Positions 1 to 18,380 are shown, counted from the stretch's first letter. The stretch is DNA of 64,000 nt from Acanthamoeba castellanii str. Neff (GCF_000313135.1 NW_004457586.1:644860-708859), one strand, 5' to 3'. Notes: generated by a model from the sequence alone, not told the origin. Made by a program: numbers and translations.

Positions 1-388
1 TAGTCCCTGGGGCACGACGAAGAGGTAAGAGGAAAGTGGGAGAGAGGAAAGCCTTTGTACTCAGCTCTCTCTGGCCCAGCATTGGAAACGATTCGAAACA
101 ATAGCAGCGATTGGGATTCGAAAAGAAGAGGAGGAAGAAGGCGAGTAACGAGAAAGAGGATAAAGATGTCGAACCAGGAGGAGAAGCCACAACGTTGGTC
201 GTTGACGAAGGTAACGCCACGATCACATCTCGCCACTACCGACTTTACACGTTGGAGCTGCATAAATCTCTTGGGGTGCGATCTCTCATGATGATTTACC
301 CCCCCTCCCCTCTCCAGAGCTCGTCGCAGAGATCGACGCAGACGCAGACGCGACGCAGCAGCTCGGTCGGTCGCTCCAGCTCGCATAG
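1..388 (+). CDS. 3' end of an unidentified gene (partial)
   Basis: The window opens inside a gene. A likely exon covers roughly 106-275 and reads as a Lys/Arg/Glu-rich stretch followed by an ordinary-looking segment (RLYTLELHKSLG). It can be joined by a GT-AG intron (276-319) to a last exon reading LVAEIDADADATQQLGRSLQLA and ending in TAG at 386-388. A splice donor near 26 and an acceptor near 105 suggest another intron upstream. I do not recognise a family. An alternative acceptor (exon from 318) gives a Ser/Arg-rich reading that stays open to about 470, so this could instead be part of the kinase gene that follows. Exon boundaries are inferred by eye only. Confidence 0.3.
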
Positions 389-623
389 AGAACTCAACAC
401 GAACACGGAGAAGGAGAAGGAGAAGGAGAAAAAGAGGAAGAGAAGAGGTATAAACCTAATCACCTCCTGATCCCCCTTCTGATCAAGCATAGATGATTAA
501 GACTCACTGCATGACGACTGCTCTCTCAAACGCAGCAGGGGCGCACGAATTGGTGGGAGCCTGTTGGCCAAGTTCGCCAAGGCGAGGCTCAAAACCAAGG
601 GCCGACCGGAAAACAGCAACACC

Positions 624-1886
624 ATGCCGGAAGACCGCGGCAGAGCGGACACCAGCCCCACGCAGCGGAAAGGCCTCCGCCATCGCAAGTCGGGTGAGCT
701 GGTGCCCAAGGACTCTCCCTCGCTCGAGGCCGACCCCTTGGGGGTACTGGTACTCTTTCTGTGCCAACCCGCACACCGACTCTACTCTGACACTCTCTGC
801 CCCGCTTTCGCTTGCATCTGCCCAGAACATGCCTATGGGGGCCAACAAGCGGGCCTCGATGACTTTCCGCACTCGTACGCCTTCCCGCTCGCTCAGCGCG
901 CTGGCGCACTCCCCCCAATGAGCCAACTTGTTGGTCCATTACTCATTCTCCCCATCGCAGAGAACTCGCGAAAGAGCACGTGGCGCTTCTCGCTTCCGGA
1001 GCAGCTGCACAATCGGGTGGGCGAGGACAAGCGCGTGTTCCCCGCGCACTCGCTCAACTCAACGACCAACAACGGCGATCCCAACGACCTCTTCACCCTG
1101 CGTCGGAAACTGGGCGACAGGTGAGCACCACCATCATAATCCGAATTCTCTCATCTATCACCACCTTCCTAACCTTTGATGTTTCTAATATTGTCATTTC
1201 AGCCCGCACGCCGTGGTGCATAAGGCCACGGTCAAGGAGACCGGCTTCGAGATTGCGTCGAAGATCCTGCTGATGCACGGGCAAGGCGAAGCGGCAACTA
1301 CCTCAGTGTACTGTGCTCATGCCTGACCACGCCGCAATTGATCTAAGGTCCTGCCCCTGTCAGGGCTGCTAACATGAGCATGGTGGATATAGGGCGCAAG
1401 TAGCCAACGAGGTCTCCTTACTGCAGCGCGCCCGCCATCCCAACGTGGTCCGCTATTACGGCACCTTCTACAACGAAGACTTTATGTGGGTAAGCTGTTC
1501 GATTCCCGTCGTTCTGAAGCAGAGGCTCGATGAACTAACATGACCCTACCCACTCTTTCAGATCATCATGGAGTACTGTGCGGTCGGCAGTATAGCCGGA
1601 ATGCAAAAGTATGGAATTCGTTTCTCGGAGCTTCAGTTGGCTTCGATCATCACGTCGGTCCTACACGGTCTCGCCTATCTTCACACCATGGGAGTTGTAC
1701 GCGTTACTCTCCACTTTCTTGCACGCATATCATTCGCTCGCTCTCGGTATGCTCATGTGTTACGGCGTAACTTTCAGCCCCATCGTGATCTCAAGTGCTC
1801 CAATATACTCATGAACGAGCTCGGCGATGCCAAGCTAGGTACCGCTGCACACCTTCTTCGGGGCGTACTCGCGTGGCTCCGCTTTG

Positions 1887-1918
<32 letters not shown>

Positions 1919-4689
1919 ACAAACATACCCACTGTAGCCGATTTCGGAATGCCGTATCTCTGGATGCGAACGTTGATGAAGGCCCAGGGCATCACTCCCT
2001 CGCCACTCTGGCTAGCGCCCGAAGTGTACGCGGGAGAGACGTTCAACCAAGCCGCCGACATATGGTACGCGTTTGATTTTGCAGCTGTGTCCGCAACTTC
2101 TTCTCACAATCGCAACACACAACGCATTTCTGATGCGCTCAGGTCGCTGGGGATAACTGTGATAGAGATGGCCGACGGACAGCCGCCTTATGCGACAGAG
2201 GAGCCCATGCGGGTACAACAATGATTGGCGTCAATTTGCAGTTGTCATCGTTTCTACCCCTTGAGAACTGGTAACTGACGTACCGGGGTTTTCCTACATG
2301 CAGGCCGCCTATTTATTGGCCAACCGGCCGTCGCCGACAGTGCAGGATCCCTCCAAGTGGTCACCCGCCTTCCTCGATTTCATTAGCCAATGCCTTCAGA
2401 AGGTAGCGGACCTCATCCGCACTTCACTGTGGTCGGTGTTCTGATTCTTCTTCGCGTTACACATTTCAGGACCCCACGAAACGACCATCGGCCCGAGAAT
2501 TACTGCGGCACGACTTCTTCAACGACTACGACAGCAGGCGAAGCGAAGAGGTGATCTCGAGGCTTCTGCAGCAATACCAGAAAGCCAGGACAAAGAAAGG
2601 CCGCTCTGATAGTACTCCTCCCGCACGCGTGCGCGTAGAATTAATTCGTGACTTTGCTCTCATCGGCCCATTCTCGGCACGCAGGCGGAGAATCGCGCGC
2701 AGATGGCACAGCCTCAGGTCTCTGCGGACATGGCCAACCCTGAGGTCGCACCGACAGAAGAGATGCAAAAGGACACGAAACGGCTCTCGAGACAACTCAA
2801 CGAAGGAAAGGTTCGCCACACGCCCATCTCCAACCGCACACCTTCTCCATGTGTTTTTCTGAGTGGCCGTGTCACTTACATGCAAATCGTTAATTGAAAT
2901 CAACAATCCAATTCGCTAGGGAAAGAGAATGTCCAGGGAGGTGCTCTCGAATATTGTGCACTACGTGCGGAATGAACTGAACATCGGCAACCAAAAGGAG
3001 AAGGAGAAGGAACAACAACAACAACAGCTGTTGCCCTCCGTGGTCGAACCAGAAGAGGAACCCAGCATCATCGAAGCCGACTGCGAGACTACATACACCG
3101 CCACAGGTACGATCTTGCAATTCCCCGTAATTAAATATGTTTAATTCTAACACTGTCACTTTGGTGTGTGTGGTCAACGTATGATCAGATGAAGGGCACG
3201 AATATGACGAAGACACCTCGATATTATCATCAACGGACAGTTCGTCTCTGTCGAGCAGCGGCGAGCTGTCGCCGACGTCGTCGCCACCATCGGCCGCGAC
3301 CACGATCCTCCCCGCGCAGCGCATGCTGGTCGACGACTCGCGGCTGCAGCCGAGCGAGTTCTGCCCGCCCTACTCCTCCTCCGCGCCAGCACCGTTCCTG
3401 CCCATCCGCAGCGCGTGGCGCGAGGAGTACGACAAGGCCAAGGAGGACAACCGGCGGGCCACTGTCGGCCTCTTAGCCGATGAGCCTCGGTCGCCAATCG
3501 ACCCCGAGAATGAGGAGGTATACATTGCCATAATAACACCCTGCAACAAGCCGAGACGCGCACTGATGAAAATGTGGTGTGCGCAGAGAATGCTCAACTC
3601 GATGACGGAATCGGGACGAATGCGCAAGAGGCCCATAAGGTACTATATTGCAACACAAGCTCTTTCTTTGGCATTTGCGACATGGAAGTTCTCAACCACA
3701 CCACGCGCGGTTGGAATTCTAGCTCGCGGCGGTCTGGTAACGAGAGTTTGGAAACAAGCTATTCAGGTCTGGTCAAGGTAACCTCGGGCAGTCTTTCGCT
3801 CAGGGCCGACGACGCGACCCCGACGGGCTATATCACTCCCAACAGGTAGCCCCGACTATATGGCACGCAGAACGCACTAGAAAATTTAGGCTCCCGCTCA
3901 CAGTTGCACTCGTGCGTGTGCGGTGGTGCGTGTACGTGTGCGGCTCTATACAGCGCGAAGAAAGAAGTCTCATTCGCCACGGAGAGACGGGAGAACGAGG
4001 CCGACAAGAGAAGGGAAGTGGAAAAAGCGCTCAACGGCCTGACGTCGGCCCGACAGACGAGGCGTAGTGGAGGAGCAGTTGGAGGTGATGGTGGCAGCTA
4101 CAGCATCTTCGACCGAAACACGCCAGAGGGCGGCGAGGCCAGAGGGGCCGAGGAGGAAGTCGTCTACCAGCCACAGGAAGACCGAAGCACTATGGAGCAC
4201 TATCTCAACCTCTCCATCATCAACGTCGTCAACGAGCTGTTGAGCTGGAAGTCCAGGTATGCTCCGCCCGCAATCCGACACGGCACACACGCACTCGACA
4301 CTCACTTGGGCGACTGGAATAGGTGCCAGCAACTTGAAATGGAGATGATCATGGAGAAGCAGAAGCAGAGCCAGCTCATCCAGCAGTCACAGCAGCTCCT
4401 GCAGTACCTGCTCTCGTCACAGCTGCCCTCGGCCACGCTCACCTCGCCCCACCCGCCCGTCGGGGGCTCGCCCGTGATGCCCACCCGCGCCGGCGTGGGC
4501 TCGACGCCCGCCTCCCCGGCCGGCTACTACCCGACCCCGTCGGCCCAGGGGTTTCCGCCGATCCAGCTGGCTCGGTCCACCACGCCCACCAACATGGCCA
4601 CGCCACCACAGCCGGCCGTGACTCGGGCGTCGGCGGCCGACCGGGACAAGCGGAGGCGCTCCACCTCGTCTGTACAGCAGAACTGGTGA
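624..4689 (+). CDS. Ste20/MST-like protein kinase, multi-exon
   Basis: Serine/threonine kinase of the Ste20 group, closest by eye to the GCK-II/MST (Hippo-like) subfamily. Joined exons give the kinase lobe in order: LRRKLGDSPHAVVHKA (glycine-loop region), IASKIL (ATP lysine), ANEVSLL (helix C Glu), HRDLKCSNIL (catalytic loop, near 1788), ADFG (near 1938), LAPEV (near 2015), and ADIW-SLGITVIEMADGQPPY (near 2055-2195). The C-lobe ends at KRPSARELLRHDFF (near 2475-2520). The HRD Asp, DFG Asp and ATP Lys are all present, so it is probably active, although the glycine loop is degenerate. A long tail follows: Glu/Gln-rich (poly-Gln near 3015), Ser-rich (3230-3300), then a Gln-rich helical stretch (4190-4430) that could act like the SARAH/coiled-coil dimeriser of MST kinases, and a Pro/Ser/Thr tail ending VQQNW. 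An intron near 1885-1937 carries a CA repeat. The N-terminus is unsure: ATG 624 is the first plausible start, but the next junctions are not resolved. Confidence 0.8.
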
Positions 4690-5129
4690 GGCGCGGGAAG
4701 AAGAGAAGAATAGAAGAAGGAGGAGAAAAGGAGAGATTGAGAGACCACGAGATCGAGATCAAGGCGAAGAAGATCACCCCCACTTCATCTGTACAGACAA
4801 CACTTGGGAAAACAAAGAGGAAAGAGAGGGCCTACGTTCCTATTCGCTGAATGGCGAAATTTCGACCGGAGTGTGCTGCATTGGAACTGGCGCTTTAAAA
4901 AAGGCTGCGAAGTCCGGATAAAGTGCCGCCCTATGGCGGATGTGGCGAAGCTCGTGAGTTTTCCGGACGCCCTCGGACAAACGAGTTGTTGCACTGCTTA
5001 GCACCCATTCGTCCACGACTCACAGAAAGAAGCTGCAACCGCCTCCATTTCCTTCATCTTGTGCTACCGCTCCAACACAAACCAAGAACAACCACAACCT
5101 CGCCCACACCCCGCAAAAAACCACTGGTC
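4690..5129. other. Intergenic region, kinase 3' end to lectin start
   Basis: 440 nt separating the kinase stop from the lectin start codon. Open frames here are short and lack any family signal. The first part is purine-rich (4690-4770). The stretch just before ATG 5130 is C/A-rich, as expected for a 5' untranslated leader. I see no RNA gene or repeat. Confidence 0.5.
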
Positions 5130-7199
5130 ATGGCTAATCCAGCAACAACGGCCTGGCGACGCACGGCCGTCGTGCTGAGCCTGCTGCTCTTGGCCTCCTT
5201 GTGCCACGCCGGCAGACGACAAGACGTCGACTGGCCCGACAGCGAATACTACGACGACACTGGCGACTACAGCTCGGACGATAGCGACAGCCACGACTAC
5301 GAATACAAGCATCGGCCCAACAAGGAGAAGGCTTGTCCATCCGAGTCCCCTACGCCGCCGTCGCCCACCTGCCCGGTCAAGGAGTCGCCCTCGGCCTCGC
5401 CGTCCCCGTCGTGCCCGAAGAAGAAGTCACCGTCGCCCTCTCCGTCGCCTTCCTGCCCAAAACAGAAGTCTCCGTCGCCCTCGCCCTCGAGCATGGTGCC
5501 TTCCCGGTCGCCTTCGCCCTCAGCTTCGGCCTCGCCCTCGCCAGTCCCGTCCGAGTCCGCGTCGGCGTCGCCCTCGCCCAGCGCGTCGTCGTCACCCCCG
5601 CCTGAGTCCCCATCAGGTAGCCCGTCTCCCTCCTCCAGCTCCTCCTCCTCTCCTTCGGCCAGCGCCTCGTTCTCTCCCATTCCCGTTCCCAGCCAATCCG
5701 CCTCTCCCTCTGCCTCTCCTTCTCCCTCTTCCACGCCTTCTCTCTTTCCGTCGCCTTCGCTCTCGGGCTCCCCGTCCGCGTCGCCCTCAGCATCCACCTC
5801 TCCGTCGCCCTCATCTTCACCCTCTGCGTCGGCATCTTCATCGCCCTGTCCCTCTCCCTCCCCTTCGGCTTCCATCTCCGTCTCCCCCTCGGCCTCGCCC
5901 TCCACCTCGCCGTCTGCGTCTGCGTCCGCCTCCTCCTCGCCCTCTCTCACACCCTCTACCTCTCCTTCAGGAAGCCCGTCGGCCTCCTCGACGCCCTCGC
6001 TCTCCCCTTCGCCATCGCTCTCGGCCACCCCCTCCACCACCCCGTCTCCCACGCCCTCCCGCACGCCTTCGCCCACCTCATCGCCCTCGACCTCGGTCTC
6101 GCCCATCCTGTCGACGCCCGGCCCATCGTCCCTGCCTACAGCGTCGCCGTTGGCCTCGGTCTGCCCGCAGCCGCTGCTGGGGGTGGCGGCCGGCTTCAGC
6201 GCGTTCGTGTTTGGCAACGAAACCGACGGAAGTTCCAATGCAACCACTTTCTCTGTCGACTTGGTCAACGGGGACTTCGAGAGCGCGGTTGCAGTCAACG
6301 GCGGTCTTCGACTTCGCGGCTTTGGCATCTTCCAGAACTCACCGTGCACGGACCAGGCCAGCCAGGGCTCGACCCTGATCGTCAACGGTCCGGTCAACGC
6401 GGTCGACACCCACCTCTTCTGCGGAAACCTTCTCGTCGCCAACCAGAGCGACGTCATTCGTCCGCCGAGCTTCCAACCAGGCAACGGAGTGGTGGTACAG
6501 CTCACTGTCACAGCTTTACCGGCATTTTAGCTTCATTTATTTGGTGGCTGACGAGTTGGTGTGGTTGCAGGCGAGCAATGTGTCGATCGACTTCAGCTCT
6601 GTGCGGACCAACCTACCGGCGTGAGCGCTGTGCTGTGCGCTCTTACCAATGCCACCCCGGCCGACACGACCATCTTCGGCGACGTGCGCCTGCGGGCCAC
6701 AGGCCTCGAGACCGAGGTGCTGACCCAATGCTACTACCTGTTTGCCTGGCGGCCTGTGATGCTTGATATTGAGACTAACTCTCTGCATACAGGTATTCAC
6801 GGTGGATGTGTCGACACTGGCGAGGACAGGCTTCATGCGGCTCACCAACGTCGACGCCTCGGTGACCAAGTCCGTCATCATCAACGTGTTGGGCAGCGGC
6901 ACCGCGCGCTTCTCCAACTTCTTCTTCGATACCGCCGCCATACCACAGGGCTTGATCACCTGGAACATCTGTTCGGCAGATCGGGTCGTTATTGAGAACT
7001 TTCTCTTCCCTGGTACCCCCACCACTCTTGCCCTAGACCCAACGCCCACATTTCTCACACTATTCGGTTTGTTGTAGGCACCCTTCTGGCGCCGGCAGCA
7101 TCGGTGACGCTCCAGAAGGCGCAGGTCGTGGGCTCGGTGGTGGCTTCGTCGCTCACCGGCTCAGGTGGAGGCCAGATCAACGTGGCCCGCTGCCCGTAG
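5130..7199 (+). CDS. Secreted Jonah-type lectin: Ser/Pro-rich linker plus choice-of-anchor A domain
   Basis: Secreted protein. ATG 5130 is chosen because it opens directly into a signal peptide (TAVVLSLLLLASLCHA). Next come an acidic DDSDSHDYEY segment, a Cys/Lys/Pro segment (CPKKKSPSPSPSPSCPKQK) and some 250 residues of Ser/Pro/Ala repeats to about 6130, probably O-glycosylated. A choice-of-anchor A (CAA) domain follows: LLGVAAGFSAFVFGNETDG, DFESAVAVNGGLRLRGFGI, NVSIDFSSVRTNL, FTVDVSTL, and a typical end VVGSVVASSLTGSGGGQINV. This layout matches the Jonah lectins described from Acanthamoeba cyst walls, which bind cellulose. Introns fit near 6495-6570, 6718-6792 and 7012-7079. One oddity is that the authentic frame hits TGA at 6622-6624 and the domain resumes one frame over (VSAVLCALTNA), so a one-base loss or a sequencing error is likely. 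N-glycosylation sites (NET, NAT) are visible. Confidence 0.8.
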
Positions 7200-8722
<1,523 letters not shown>

Positions 8723-8817
8723 CGCTTCAACAAACCCCAACAAACCCCAACAAGATTGAAGTACACAAAAGTTGTTTTGATTTCCTGACCATCACTGGTG
8801 AAGACGAGGCCGTAAGA

Positions 8818-11165
8818 TCAAGGGTGAGACGAAAAGTGGGAGAAGGCGGAGTGGGGGTTGTAGCTGCCAAAGGGGGTGCGGTTGGGGTAGCCGGGCGGAA
8901 GGCGGTGGTGGTCCGGGACCGGTGTGCCGGCTCCGCCGAACTTGAGGGGCGCAAAGCCTCGGTCCGCTTCGTCGCCGCAAAGTGCCCGCGAGTGCTGTAG
9001 CACAGGGTTGGTGTGGGTCGGCTGAGGGTCCAGGTAGGTCCCCGTGTGGTAGGACATCGGCGCCGACGACATGGGCCTGGGCGGCAGCGGAGCGTAGTTC
9101 GACACAGCTCCGCTATGGCCGTAGTAAGCTGGCACCTCACCACAACGCTGGTGCTGCTGGTGCTGCTGGTGCGAGTTGTAGTGATAGCTCGGTTCCTGCT
9201 GTGACCTATGCTGGTGGTGCTGTTGATGCTGATGCTGATGGTAGTCGTAGGGCTCGATGTCGGACAGGAGCTGCGAGTGGTAGGAGGCCGACGGGAGCGC
9301 TGCTGACGATGACTGCAGCGCAGGTGAAGAGGAGGAAGAGAGGCTGTGCCAGGAGGCGAAGAACTCTGGCGGGCAAGGTGAGCCCGAGAATTCGGGCGAG
9401 CAGGTGGCGAGCGACGGGGGCTGAGGCAGCGAAGAGGTCGACGGGCCGGCGAAGGACGAGGTGGTGGACAGGTTCTGGGGCCACGACAGCGCTGTCGTCG
9501 ACGAGAACGAAGACGACGAGAACGACGAACAGGTGAACGGCGACGAGGTGTTGAACGGTAGGCCGAGGTACTGGCCGCTCTGTGACGGGTCGTTGCTGTT
9601 GCTGTTGATGTAGCCGGTGGGGCACGGCGGCGACTGGGTCTCGCCGTCTCGGATATCCGCCGGCGACACCACCGCTATGGAGCTGTGACCTGCGGCGGGC
9701 CGGGCAGGAGAGGCAGATGAGGGTCTAGCGCCGATGAGGGAACGTAGAGCGAAGATGAAGAGGAAGAAGAAGAAGAAGTGGAGCGGAATGCAGATGATGA
9801 GGGCGAATGTGAAGGAGACGGAGAACACGGTGAGGTCGAGGGCGAACTGGACGGCGAAGGAGTTCGGTGGTGGAACTGTGTGAAGAAGTTCTGAGGCTGG
9901 AGGTGCTCTCCCGCCAATTCGTTCCGCCACACGCCGCTTCCGTTGCGCACTTCCCTCGTCACCGCCGACTGCTGTGCCCTCTGCTCCTCTCTCCGGTCAG
10001 CTCCGTTGGCTTCCTCGGCATAGCCTCGCCTCCGCTTGGCACCAGCTCCCTCGGCTTCTTCGGGGTCTTCATCGCTACCGCTGCGAGCATCCCGATCGCG
10101 CTTGTGGGCATTGGAGTTCTTCGCCGTGCACGGGTCAGCTCTGGCCGCCGACGGCGAGTGCTTCTTCCTCGGCTGCGGCTTGTTGTGGACAAACACCCAG
10201 TCCCAGTCGCGCTTGTCTCCGTCCGCTTCGCCCACGCTGGCCATGGCTGGCGGCATTCCGCCGGCCGCGGGAGAGTCTGTGCGGCCCTCGCGCGTATTGG
10301 GGGCGCTGGAGGTCTCGGAGGGCTTGGACAGTACCCAGCCGTCGTAGTCGCCCGAGCCCGACCTACCGGCAGTCGAGGCAGGGTCCGCCTTCTTAAGGAG
10401 GTAGTTGAGATAACTCAGCTCGCTCGATATGTAGCTCTGGAATGGTGCGTGCTTGGGGCCTCCAAGGCTCGCCGAGGTGGTGGCGGTGGGCTTAGTGGCT
10501 GAAGGCGCGGCCTGCTCGGTGAGTGCGAAGCTGTTGAATCGTTGGCGTTCGGCCTCCCGCTGGTGGTCGACCCGCTGCAGGTGGGTGTAGTGTTGCTTGG
10601 CCTTGCCCCGAGGCCCCTTGCGGTTGCAACGCACCGAGGGGAATGCCTTCTTCACGAGCTTACCAAAGTAGCTGAATGAGTGCCAAAACGAGTGGTGAGT
10701 TTTGATCCAGAAGTGGTAAACCTGACCGCAACCTTGGGGGGCTTACGTGGGAACGATTACGGGGTCGGTCTTGTTCGGCTCCATGGAGTTGAGATAGTCT
10801 CCGTAGACCTCCTCCTTGGCCAACGATCCGCTGCGCCCTAATCTATAGTTCTCACGTAACCTGGAAAACAACCGCCAACGGACGCCACACACAATGAGGC
10901 CCGTACAAAATCACCTGCGGAATATTGTACAACAAATATAATAAAATGCCATAGCGACCACCATGCGGTTGCCGCCCCCGGGAAGCAGGGGGAGATCCGG
11001 CGGACACCGAGGTACGTACCAGAAGACGATCCGACAGGCCAGGAGTTCCTTCTCCAGTGCAGTGGCTCCGGAGACAAGCATGGTGATGGTGGTGGTGGGA
11101 TGGAGCAGTCGTTGGAGTGGTGCGACCTTTAGAGATGACTCCAGGTAGCTGAGTGAAGCGAACAA
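8818..11165 (-). CDS. RFX-family transcription factor
   Basis: Contains the RFX winged-helix DNA-binding domain near its N-terminus. Joining three exons gives ACRIVFW-LRENYRLGRSGSLAKEEVYGDYL, then NKTDPVIVPT-YFGKLVKKAF, then PSVRCNRKGPRGKAKQHYTHL. The FGKL...F...R...RG..K.HY pattern is the RFX recognition signature for X-box DNA. The splice at about 11021 completes the Trp codon of WLRENY, which supports the junctions. The rest (about 10600 down to 8818) is Ser/Pro/His/Gln-rich and disordered, with poly-Ser runs and many Tyr-rich stretches. A short intron near 9690-9745 connects the two reading frames. RFX dimerisation domains are not obvious. The start is uncertain: the Met at 11165 or the internal Met at 11081 are candidates, and a 5' exon upstream is possible. 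It converges on the Rac-like gene with a 95-nt gap. Confidence 0.85.
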
Positions 11166-11750
11166 ACTGAGCCGGTTGTTGTTGGTCGCGGGCTGACCGT
11201 TGAGCCTGTGTTGAACAATAGCCCCCAGAGAGCTGTGGCGTGCGTTGTGGACGAGGTGCAGAAGAAAAAGTGCTCAGACTTCCGAAGCCGAAGGCACAGC
11301 GGAAGCGTCGTGTGCTGGAGTTGGCCTGTTTGTAGCTCGGCTGCTTCCCCGGGCCGTGGCGCCTTCACACGTCGAGGGCCACTCATCGCTGCACGTGACC
11401 GAGTTGATTATTGGCATTATTTCCTTTTTCGACCGTGGTTGGCAACGACTACATGCAGTGTAACTTCATCCGATGCGTTGCTTACACAACGGCCAACCAT
11501 AAGCCGATCATCTGAACCCAATAGGATAGGTCAACTTGGAGACACATTAGTGGAACTTCGAAGCTCAAGACAGCATTCCATTACAGGGCAAGTTACATTG
11601 GAGATGGTGTGTGTTCTCCACCAACTTTCCGCGGTCTAGGTCTCCGGTTGGTGTCGATGACGTAGCTCAGCTGTATTTGTGGCTCCCCGACAATCTCAAC
11701 CTAATCATACGATAAGCCCGCAACTACTCGCACTCCGACGTAGTCGCCGC
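11166..11750. other. Intergenic region upstream of the RFX gene
   Basis: 585 nt between the RFX start and the RecQ4-like stop, both genes on the minus strand. It probably contains the RecQ4 3' UTR and the RFX promoter. An open frame runs leftward from about 11386 but shows no family match. No repeat or RNA gene seen. Confidence 0.45.
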
Positions 11751-16493
<4,743 letters not shown>

Positions 16494-16763
16494 GAAGAAA
16501 TTGGCTGACACATCCTTGCGCCTGCCGCGGGTCGCGACGATGTCGCCATGTTGTTCACCGCCGTTGATGCTCGATCGTTTTCTTTGTTTTCTTCCTTACC
16601 ACATTCAATTCTCTTTCTTTCAGCAAGTTCCATACTTCCTGAACGAGCGAATGCAGTGATCGCGATGAGTAAATTCGAAGATGTGGTTCTTCTAGTTGAT
16701 CGAGTTGCCGTTTGTTCTTGTGGTTTCGCGCCAAAACGACGTTTATGTCTACAAAAATGAAGT

Positions 16764-18128
16764 TCACGAGTACAGCGAAACGACTGAGTAGCGCTTCCTC
16801 TTCATGTTGAAGATGACGATGTCCCTCGTCTGCTCGAGCCCGCTGGCATCTTTCCGCTTCTGCTGGTGTACCACGTTCTTCTGCAGCATCTGCGGCGCGA
16901 GGTAGGTGGAGGAAGTGGCTCGCGGCAGGGCCGAGAAGGAGACGATGTTGGATGACGACGGCGGAGGCGTGGGTGTGTAAGCCGGACCCGACCACGGGAC
17001 TCGATGCAGCTTGGTCGACGAGTAGAACTCGCCAAGTTGCTTGAAGAAGACGCCTGAAGTGAAGAAGCGTTAGCATGTGACGGACATGTGTGCACATGTT
17101 GCCAACAAACAGCGCTTGCTTACCTTCGCTCCGATGTCGCTCGGTGTAGGCGAGCAGCAAAACTGTGTTGAAGCCACTGAGGGCAACGATCGTCTCCAGC
17201 AAAGGCTTGAATAATCTGATAACAGACGAGAGGTCGAGCTGATGAGCGCCATGTTGAACAGGTTTGGTTGAGCTTGCTCGAGTTTAGATTGGGTGTGGTT
17301 GGTACCGTTCGTCGAACACGACCTCGGCAGCGACGATGAAGTCGTACGTTTCCGTGATCTGGCTCAAGTTGTCTCCCCTGAATAACATGATGAGCCATAG
17401 TCACATATATGAGTATGCTTCACATGGTTGAAGAGTATGGTGGTGTGCATACCACTTCAACTCTTGTACGACCAGGTTCTCGTCCTCCTGCATCTGGTTG
17501 AGCTCGAGGTTCTCGCGGATGCGGGGGAGCATCTCGGCCTTCTCGGTAATCACCACCTTCGTGTCGGGGCCAAAGTGCTTCTTCAGCGCCATGGACGTCA
17601 AGCCGCAGCCCGCTCCGAGCTCCAATATCTTTCGCTGCCCCAATGAAAGGAGCATGTCAGCCAACTGGGCAAGGCGACTAGAGGCCTTGGAACAAACCTT
17701 GTGCATATCTTGAGGAGTAAATGTCTTCATGATGTAGTCAGTAAGGTGCTTGCTTCCCGCCCACACGTGCGAACCCATCGCCATTCCTGCACCGCAACAG
17801 ACGTCAGAGATCGATGTCACTCTCGTGAACGAGCGGTGATCGACAAGTACCAGCAGTTTCTTTGACCACCACGTCGACCGTAGAGCCGAAGCGAAACGTT
17901 TTCTAATGGTTGGGCACAAAATCTCAGAATGAATTGCCAATTGGGTGCCTGGGGCTGAGCCCGTACTGTTTGATCTCGGCTTGAGGATCGCTGCATCCTC
18001 TCGAGGTAGAGTGATTTGAGCATAGTGTTGGCTTCGGAGACCGCCTCTGACGAATCCACCTCGCCAATTACTCGATTCCTCAGCCCAGCATCCTGCGCCG
18101 TTGATTCCATCTGCACGGTAGCCAGCAT
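16764..18128 (-). CDS. METTL21-type protein methyltransferase
   Basis: Seven-beta-strand SAM-dependent methyltransferase of the family that modifies lysines in proteins such as chaperones, VCP or eEF1A. Motif I reads KILELGAGCGLTSMAL (near 17580-17640), post-I is VVITEKAEML with an acidic residue, and the AAEVVFDERL segment (near 17310-17340) fits the family's D/E-x-x-Y/F catalytic motif. The last exon ends RDIVIFNMKRKRYSVVSLYS, matching the usual final beta-hairpin. ATG 18128 gives a 5' exon with helical, charged sequence; an in-frame Met at 18110 is an alternative. Six or so introns are short. The gene is divergent from the EBP-like gene, with 252 nt between start codons. The substrate cannot be told from sequence. 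Confidence 0.8.
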
Positions 18129-18380
18129 TTGAATAATGATTCCTGAAAGCCGGCTGTGGCTTGACGAAGGTGCAAATGTTTACCCGTACCTGGCCCCGCT
18201 CGTCGTCTTGCCGCCCGTCACAGCAGATTCCTCTTTACTACGCGCAAGTTGGTAAAGGCGTTCAAATTTCCTTGCGCCGATTACTCGACATAAAAAATTT
18301 CGGAAAGTTTGAAAAGTTTTTGTGGCTTTTGTAATGCATTTGGAAGAGACCCACAGAACCGCAAAAGGACGCGAACAAAG
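18129..18380. promoter_or_regulatory. Divergent promoter region, methyltransferase and EBP-like genes
   Basis: 252 nt lie between two start codons on opposite strands, so promoters of both genes must sit here or inside the transcribed parts. An AT-rich stretch with a poly-A/T run lies at 18285-18320 (cataaaaaatttcggaaag). I cannot point to a convincing TATA box for either side. Confidence 0.5.

Noticed and set aside
5297..6511. 404-residue antisense open frame over the lectin stalk
   Set aside because: Arises from the Ser/Pro codon repeats; the product is a Glu/Gly/Asp repeat with no start context or domain, and the plus strand has a signal peptide and CAA domain.
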